This document shows, piece by piece, positions 57,771 through 64,000 of a stretch of 64,000 nucleotides of DNA (position 1 is its first letter; each line of letters begins with the position of its first letter). Under the pieces are notes generated by a model. The model saw only the letters and a list, made by a program, of their open reading frames with translations, did not search any database and was not told where the DNA came from. The DNA comes from Pleodorina starrii (Eukaryota > Chlorophyta > Chlorophyceae > Chlamydomonadales > Volvocaceae), in contig BRXU01000005.1 in the NCBI GenBank assembly GCA_030267565.1, positions 1,721,501 through 1,785,500 of the forward strand, given 5' to 3'. Position numbers and translations under genes: made by a program.

Positions 57771-59588
57771 AGGCGCTTATGACGGGGCTTCCCCCCCCCT
57801 GGGCCGAAGATTCAGATTCTGCCGACCAAGACTTCGGCGACGACCCACTGCTGACGGTGCTGCTGCTGATGTTGATGAGGATGATAGCGGTGCGGGCGCT
57901 TCCCAACTACTGCAGCTCCGGAACCTGCAGTCCCGCCCCGGCCCGTGTGGCAGTGTCTTGCGCTTGCGGAGGGTCTCGGCAAAGACCACGCCTGCAGCTC
58001 CTGCTGCTGCAGCAGCGACGACGACTACGACGACAACGGCAGCACCTCGAGGTCTGCGGCTCTCTAACCTCTTCCTCCAGCGAGCGATGTGACCGGAAGG
58101 AAAGCCGGGGGAACGGGGCATTCGACGTAGCCCTGTAGCCGTTGCGGCGGAGCGTTCTGTGGGAGATGTGGCCGCGGGCGTGTATCCTTCCGGGGTTGCG
58201 GAGCACGTCCCCCTGGCCAGCGTCAGGCCCGGTCAGTCAGTAAGGGATGAACCTACAACGGGCGGCCCCTCGCCCCAACGGCTGCCGGCCCGTGCGCGCC
58301 CGATTGGCGCTGGAGGCTTGGGGCCAGCGGTGCTGCGGCCATTGAGCTGCCTCACACCTAACAGACACGGAGACTCACCGGGAGGAGGGAAGGGGAGGGG
58401 TAAGGTGGGTGGGCTTAGATCCGGAACTGAAATACGGCATGTACGACCCTTGGACGCTGTGCCCATCGACGGGGCTGTGTGTGTGTGAGGCATCGAGCCC
58501 CTCCCCTCCCCCGAACCATGCGCGCGACTGATTTGACCGTGGGTAACTGTATCGATATCGCCTTGCGCCGTGATTACAGACGACGTGGGGGCCCTGGGGC
58601 GGGAGGGAGGGAAGGAGGGAGGGAGGGAGGGGTTGGCATCCTGGGCGTGTTGTGTGCATTGCGGGAGGATGGGTTTGGTCCCTCCCCAGGTAGAGGCTTG
58701 GACTTTTGACCCCTTGGAAAGACCCCTCCTAGCTGGGGGGCCCGACCCGTGCCTGAACTTTCACTCTTCACCGTGTGACGCATTCGCTTGACTGACGGAT
58801 TTGGCGACTGGACTGGCTGACTGACTGACTGAATTGGACTTGCCGTACCAATGGATGGCAGTTGTCAGTTGAAGGTTGATATACCGTATCCTACCGTACT
58901 GTTATTTTGTGCGCCTGGGCGGGGACTTTATTTTCAGCCGCCGGATATGGGGGCGGGGGGTGCCCCTAGAGCGCCTGTTACCGTGTTTCTCGACACCCGG
59001 GTTATCGGCCCCCGTCGTCCCCGGGGTCAAAACTAGTAGTTCGTACTTGGGGTTTACAGGCCTGCCGTACTGTTGCACGCCGGTCCTTAGCGGCAGTGAT
59101 GCCCGCGCGCACGCGGGCGGGGGGTTGAAGGGTTTCCCGATGGAAGAAGCTGGGGGGGGGCGGGGAAGGGGTTTTGCTGGCTTCCTTCCGCCAAGCCGGC
59201 ATTCCGGTTGTACGCCTCACTCGCACACAAAGGGCAGGGGGGCCCGGGCCGTCGTTTCGCTTGACCACGAGACTCGCGGTCGGTCGCAAATTTTGGGCCC
59301 GCCCAGCGCTCGCTGTGTGTGTAACGGAGGAGCATACGGCAAGGGAGGCTGAGAGAGGTGCCAAATAAGAACTGTGTCGTACTGTTGCGTGGTTGCTGCT
59401 GTTGTCGTCGTTGACGAGGGGCAGCTTCCGCCGGGTGTGCTGCTGCTCGTGCGTGCATGGCCTCGTCGCTCGTCACGTGTACCGGTATGTGTATATGTGT
59501 GTGTTTGCGTGTTTGTGTGTGTTGAGCCGCTGACCGCGCCTGTGAACGTGCGGCCGATGGTGGCGGCTGGTGGAGCGAGGGGCAGCCT
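57771..59588 (+). other. Probable long 3' UTR of gene H
   Basis: After the stop at 57768-57770 there is no exon with protein character. The first TGTAA noted on the plus strand is at 59589, which suggests a 3' UTR of about 1.8 kb. It contains GGGA-rich runs near 58600. Confidence 0.4.
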
Positions 59589-59593
59589 TGTAA
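59589..59593 (+). terminator. Candidate TGTAA poly(A) signal of gene H
   Basis: TGTAA on plus, facing a minus-strand TGTAA only about 32 bases away. This is the layout expected when two convergent transcripts end tail to tail. Confidence 0.5.
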
Positions 59594-59624
59594 GTGTCAT
59601 ATGAGTCTCACCACGCCCAACGCT

Positions 59625-59629
59625 TTACA
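59625..59629 (-). terminator. Candidate TGTAA poly(A) signal of gene I
   Basis: TTACA on plus (TGTAA on minus), about 1.9 kb past the stop codon of gene I. It pairs with the gene H signal at 59589-59593. Confidence 0.45.
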
Positions 59630-61541
59630 AGTTCGGCTCAAGTAAGTAGTCGTTTAGCAGGCTGGCCCGCCGCCTGGCTCTCCCCTTGAACAAGGCTACG
59701 AGGGTATATGAACTCTGGAGCCCACTATAAAAACAGCAGAAACAGGAGCCGCGGTCAGGTGGGGTGTTCGTTGAGGTTGTGTGTTGGGGCCCACCTCAAC
59801 CCACCCTGTCCGCCCCAAACTTCCAACACCTCCCAGTTCGCCGCCCCCGACCCACTTCCTCCTGTCCTCTTGCCCTGCGCCCCCAAGCCCCAAGCCCCAA
59901 CCCACCAAACAACTAATATGATAAGAACCTTATCCAACCCGACAATACCGGTATTCAGATCAGTTCCGGACAGCCACACGCGACCACGACGTGTGCGCGT
60001 TCGTACGTACGGGCAATGTACGACGAGCGGACGCCGTACTTTTGCCGCTCGCGCAGATCGCACGCAACATACCCACACACACGCGTGCACACACATACAC
60101 ACACCTAGGTTATTTCCTCGGGACAAGACAAGAACGCACGCGCAGACAACACGCTCACATATCGTGCAGATCTGTACAGATCACTCACACACGCAGAGAT
60201 CGTCATTCAGTGCCCAATCGTCCGTCAGTTCCCAATACCGTAACCCCGCCATCGCCTCAATGCCGTCAATGCTACGGCCGCTCACCGCACCGGTCATCCG
60301 AACCGCGATAAGCGATATGCCGTATGATCCAGGGTCCGGGTCGACGGGCCCCCATACCCCCATTATGCCGCCACAGCCAACAACAGGCCGGCACAAATGC
60401 CCGTGTCGACTGCATGTCGCGATCGGTGGTTTTTACGCCATCTGTCGCACCCATACCGGTTGTAGCACACCCGGAGCTAAAACCAGCAAGCCTCCTCGTG
60501 CGTGCGTTCACTCCCAGATGTGGCGCCCGCAACTCCCAAGAGCCACAACTGGCCACACTCGCCGTCCAGGACTCCACCGCGGGGAGTCCTTTGGGGAGTT
60601 CTCGAGGTGGTGGTGGTGGTGGTGGGAGAGGGGTCGAGGCCTACCGGATCCCACCTGGGGGCGACACTTAACGACGGTTGCGATTTCGCGTCCAACGGTG
60701 CCATAACGGTCACAACGGTCACAACCACCGCGCTGCCCAGCGCGGATCCCCCCCTCCAGCGTCCGGCCCCCGGATCGTCGGTTCGCTGTACGGCAGTCAC
60801 CAACCACCGTGCGTGCATCACCTCTGTTTTTTTGCTCGTCCAACAACCTTTTGCACATGCTGAAGTGGCGAAGTGCGCGGAGATTGGCGGCGAAGAGGGG
60901 GAACAATGCGGGACCAAGTAAGGGAAGAACAAGAAGAAGAACGGCAAACACGCACGCAGCGCGGATCGTGTACGGCACAAAACACACCTGCCACCAGATC
61001 GGCGCCTCGTTCGGCGCGGGTGGCGCACGGGGAGGGCATGGGCGGCAGCGCGAAGGCCCTCACACGCGCAAGGGCAGGAAGACGAGCGACGGCACGACAA
61101 ACAAAGAATCGGAAGAAACGGTCTTGCGGGAGTTGGTACGAGGACAGGGCCGCGCTGACACCGCCCACTGCACGCGATGGTAATATCGGAATCAAGCACG
61201 GCGCCCAGGGCGGACACCGCGGCTCTCAGCCTCTCACAAGCCGCAGCGCATCAAGTGCTATCGTTACCGCACCAGCACCCTAAGACCATTGCACCGCTCT
61301 GTTCAATCGACATCGCATAACGTCAATAGGTCCAACCACCCCTCTCAACAACCTTCCAACCAGGCAGTCAAAAGTAAGCTTCACCCCTCAGATCCTCTTC
61401 CAGGCCCCGTCCAGTTTCCCTAGGATCCGTTTGCTGACTGCCAACGATCCAAAACATCTGGACTTCCGGGCGGAAATCCCAGCACTCCATTCTGGTAGCA
61501 ATTCCTTCAAATTAAACAAAGAAGAATAAAATTAGGATGAA
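59630..61541 (-). other. Probable long 3' UTR of gene I
   Basis: No coding exon recognised. The region is rich in CA/ACAC simple sequence near 60060-60200 and contains a short (GGT)n run near 60608-60625. It lies downstream of the TAA at 61542-61544 on the minus strand. Confidence 0.4.
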
Positions 61542-64000
61542 TTATTCTCGGATAACGGCGGTTCCGTAGTAGTACGATGGTTGGTTGAGGTCGACCGAGT
61601 AAGGCGTTGCACGGTACGCCGGTGGCGCGTAGCCGCCGGTTGCCAGTCCCGGCGTGATTTCCGAGTACTTTTGCACCCACGCATAGTCATCTAGAGGGAG
61701 CACCGGCTGACGGCCCTGCTGGGGAGTACGGGAGTGTACGGAGTCCGCAATACGTCAAAGTACGAGCGGCGCATCGGGGCGGGGGCACGGAAGCGTAGAG
61801 TTCAAGGAGAGCGGAGAGGAGCGCGAGTGGCCATGCGAATGCCGGATGCGAGGGCGCGTGTGTGCTTGTGCGTGTGCGTGCATGTATGAGGGTTTTTTTC
61901 CCCACAGACACGCATGAGCAGCTTGTGAAAGGAGCAGGGTGCAGCGCACAGCACAGCTCAGCACAGCAGCAGGCAAGCAGCATGCAGGCCCCCGTGAAAT
62001 ATGGCAAATCGGATGCAGATCAACACCTAAGCCACATCGGATGCAGCTCAACACAGCGCAGCGCAGTGCAACCACACATGCACTGGTCGGTATCACCTCT
62101 CGTGGGAGCCGGCCTTACCCGGTTGCACATGCACACAACCACCGCGATGATCAGCCCGATCAGCAACAATCCGCCCCCGATGATGCCCGCGAGAGCTCCC
62201 ACCGCCTCCGCGCCGCACAGGCTGCCGAACCGCGGGTCGGCGCAGTTCTTCGAGACGGGTGGCGGCGGCGGCGAGGGCACCGCCGTGACGACCATGCTGC
62301 TGCTGCCGTTGGTGAAGCCGTCGGACCCGCTTACCAAAAACACCTGCGGCCCAGCGCAGCACAGCACAGCACAGCATGCGGTAGCTTTAGCCTAGCACAG
62401 CTAAGCACAGCGCAGCGCAGCACAACACACAAGCCCAGCTCAGCACAGCATGAGAGCACAGCGATGCATAAGCCCCACGCCCCACACCCTCAGTGCAGCG
62501 CAGCACAAGTAGCCCCACAGCCCCGCAGCGCACTGCACTGCACTGGAAGCCCACCTGATCGCCTCCCAGAGCCAGCGTGGTTCCCATGCTGACCGCCAAC
62601 ATCTGATCCGACACCGTCAGTGTGCCGGCCCCCGTGTTGAGGGCTTGCACAAGCAGGGTGGACGAGACGGGCATCTCGGTCGTACTGTCGGGCGAGTCGA
62701 TCTTGAAGCCGGAGACCGCCACCTGGTGGGTTTTAGGGTTTTAGAGTTGTGGGGTTGGTGTAGTAATGCACGTGATCGGGGTTTTCGGCTCGGTTTTAGG
62801 GTTTTAGGCTGTGCGATGGAGACTGGATGCGCGATGGGGAATGGGCCAACTAGGTGGGAGACGGGTTGCGGGGTGCTGGTGTGGGCGTGCGCGGTGCCTT
62901 GCGGCGCCCAGAACCAGCCAAGCTACCGTAGCGCGGCACGCGGCAGCGGAGCTAGGGCGGCAGCGGGGCTGCGAAGTGGAGGCAGGTGTCGCACCTGCGT
63001 GGTTAGCAGCTTGAGCGCGAGTGCGGCCTGTTGGGAGAGGTCGGTGATGGTGAAGACAGCAAGCAGCCGGGCGGCGCAGCGGTCGCCGGGGCCGGTGGCG
63101 GCGGCGGGAAGGGCGGGGAAGGCCATGGAGATGTCGGTGGTATTAGACACGCAGGAGAGCCGGATGGTGCTGCGGAGTGCGGAGGGAAGGGCGGGGAAAA
63201 GGGAGGCGGGCGGGCGGGTGGGCAGGCGGGCGGAGGGGTTATTAAGATGTTCCCATGGCGATGGAGCGGCGGGCGGGCAGGCGGGCGGGCGGGCGGAGGG
63301 CAGTTGTCGGCCGGAAAGGTGAGAACCTGGGGGGAAACACGAAGCGCAGCGGTGGTGCGGAGCGTCGGGGGTCGAACGGGCCGTGGTTCTGCTTTGCAGG
63401 CAAGTACCGGGGGGGGGGGGGTGAGCTGATGAGGTACCGGTACTTGCCGGGTGAGGTTATAAGGGTGAGGTGCCGGTGCTTGCGGGGTGAGGTACACTTG
63501 TCGGGTATTGTCGCTTAAGTAGTTCAATTTCGCTGATAGTCCCCACGCAACAAAAAAGTGCGTGTAGAGCGCGCGGGGACAGAGGGGGGACGTCCTGAGG
63601 AGATCTCCCCGCGGGCCTCCACAGGGGGGTAAAAAGAAGATACCGCAGCGGAGACGGTGGGGGACGGGGGTGTGGGTCTGGGCGGCAAGCACTGTCAGGG
63701 GCAGAGTTGGGGCTTTGCGGAGTGCGGCGAGCGACAGCCGCGGCAGGGGCGAACAGGGCGAACAGGCGGCCCGCTGCAATCCGTCAAAACGGACCTGCAA
63801 TCCGCCAGTTCCAGCTGAGAGCAGATGTTGGAAAGCATGGTCAGGAGCAGCGCTTGGTCGCAAGGCAGGCATGTCAGCGGCGAGGGTGGCAACGGCGGGC
63901 TCGGCGGCGGCGCAGTGGGGGTCCAAGGCGGCGTGGGCGGCGGGCGCGGCCGCGGCGGCGGCCGGGGGGGTGGCATCGGTGGTAATGTGGGTGGCCGGGG
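61542..64000 (-). CDS. Membrane-anchored pherophorin-like glycoprotein, 5'-partial, paralogue of gene H
   Basis: Five minus-strand exons are visible: 63795 to beyond 64000, 63169-62995, 62722-62555, 62343-62119 and 61715-61542 (TAA); all joins are in phase. The first, cut by the window edge, ends a proline-rich tract (TAPPPSPPLPPSPLTCLPC) and begins a cysteine lobe (CDQALLLTMLSNICSQLELA). Next come SNTTDISMAFPALP, a module with GAGTLTVSDQMLAVSMGTTL, then the membrane exon: NCADPRFGSLCGAEAVGALA followed by the helix GGGLLLIGLIIAVVVCMCNR. The tail has PLDDYAWVQKYSEITPG and a tyrosine-rich end (NQPSYYYGTAVIRE). Exon order, phase-0 boundaries and motifs match gene H, so the two look like an inverted duplicate pair. 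Expected location is the plasma membrane with the proline-rich part outside. The N-terminus is beyond 64000. Confidence 0.8.
62731..62808 (+). repeat. Interstitial telomere-type TTTTAGGG motifs
   Basis: TTTTAGGG at 62731-62738 followed by TTTTAGAG, and TTTTAGGG at 62794-62801 followed by TTTTAGG, lie in gene I's intron 62723-62994. On the transcribed strand the first pair reads CCCTAAAACCC and abuts the CCACCAG acceptor. Confidence 0.8.

Noticed and set aside
57640..58092. Frame LTTWAARRDLNPPPP continuing to 58092 as the C-terminus of gene H
   Set aside because: The alternative frame from acceptor 57620 joins in phase and ends with protein-like YITQYGAANTDYR; the longer frame is low-complexity T/A/P/R. 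Not fully excluded.

Overview
The window is nuclear DNA of a GC-rich, intron-dense eukaryote, most likely a chlamydomonadalean (volvocine) green alga. Evidence: short phase-coherent exons joined by roughly 60-800 bp introns with GTGAGT/GTGCGT/GTACGT donors and CAG acceptors; TGTAA-type poly(A) signals; interstitial TTTTAGGG motifs (the Chlamydomonas-type telomere repeat); and long SPPP hydroxyproline-rich glycoprotein modules. The species cannot be named from sequence alone. All gene models were built by hand from translation plus splice consensus, and where possible were checked by requiring that exon phases join and coding lengths divide by three.

Layout, left to right. (A, +, 224-19670) A very large WD40-repeat protein, 37 exons visible, 5' end outside the window; its introns carry a 9-bp satellite and a 1.48-kb pentanucleotide array. 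(C, -, about 21120-22390) Exon-like pieces, one resembling the start of a nucleotide-sugar (UAA/SLC35B1) transporter, probably a remnant. (B, -, 22531-25738) A six-exon gene for a protein I do not recognise with one conserved-looking globular segment. (D, +, 27474-32802) A two-RRM protein with a NOPS/coiled-coil-like segment and long P/Q-rich tail (DBHS-like). (E, -, 35198-42024 and beyond) A carotenoid-oxygenase-family protein that appears to have lost all four iron-binding histidines. (F, +, 42768-43685) A DUF1764 protein. (G, -, 44774-50511 and beyond) A NhaD-type Na+/H+ antiporter. (H, +, 52831-57770) and (I, -, 61542 to past 64000) Two convergent, related, membrane-anchored pherophorin-like glycoproteins.

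Strands alternate in divergent and convergent pairs: A/B, D/E, F/G and H/I converge; B/D, E/F and G/H diverge and share short upstream regions. The genes do not form one pathway. The most unusual points are the histidine-less carotenoid oxygenase, the H/I pair with homologous transmembrane exons and a shared cytoplasmic DD[FY]AW motif, the possible STAND-type architecture of A, the unknown protein B, and the intronic satellites. No CRISPR array, rRNA, tRNA or complete transposon was recognised.
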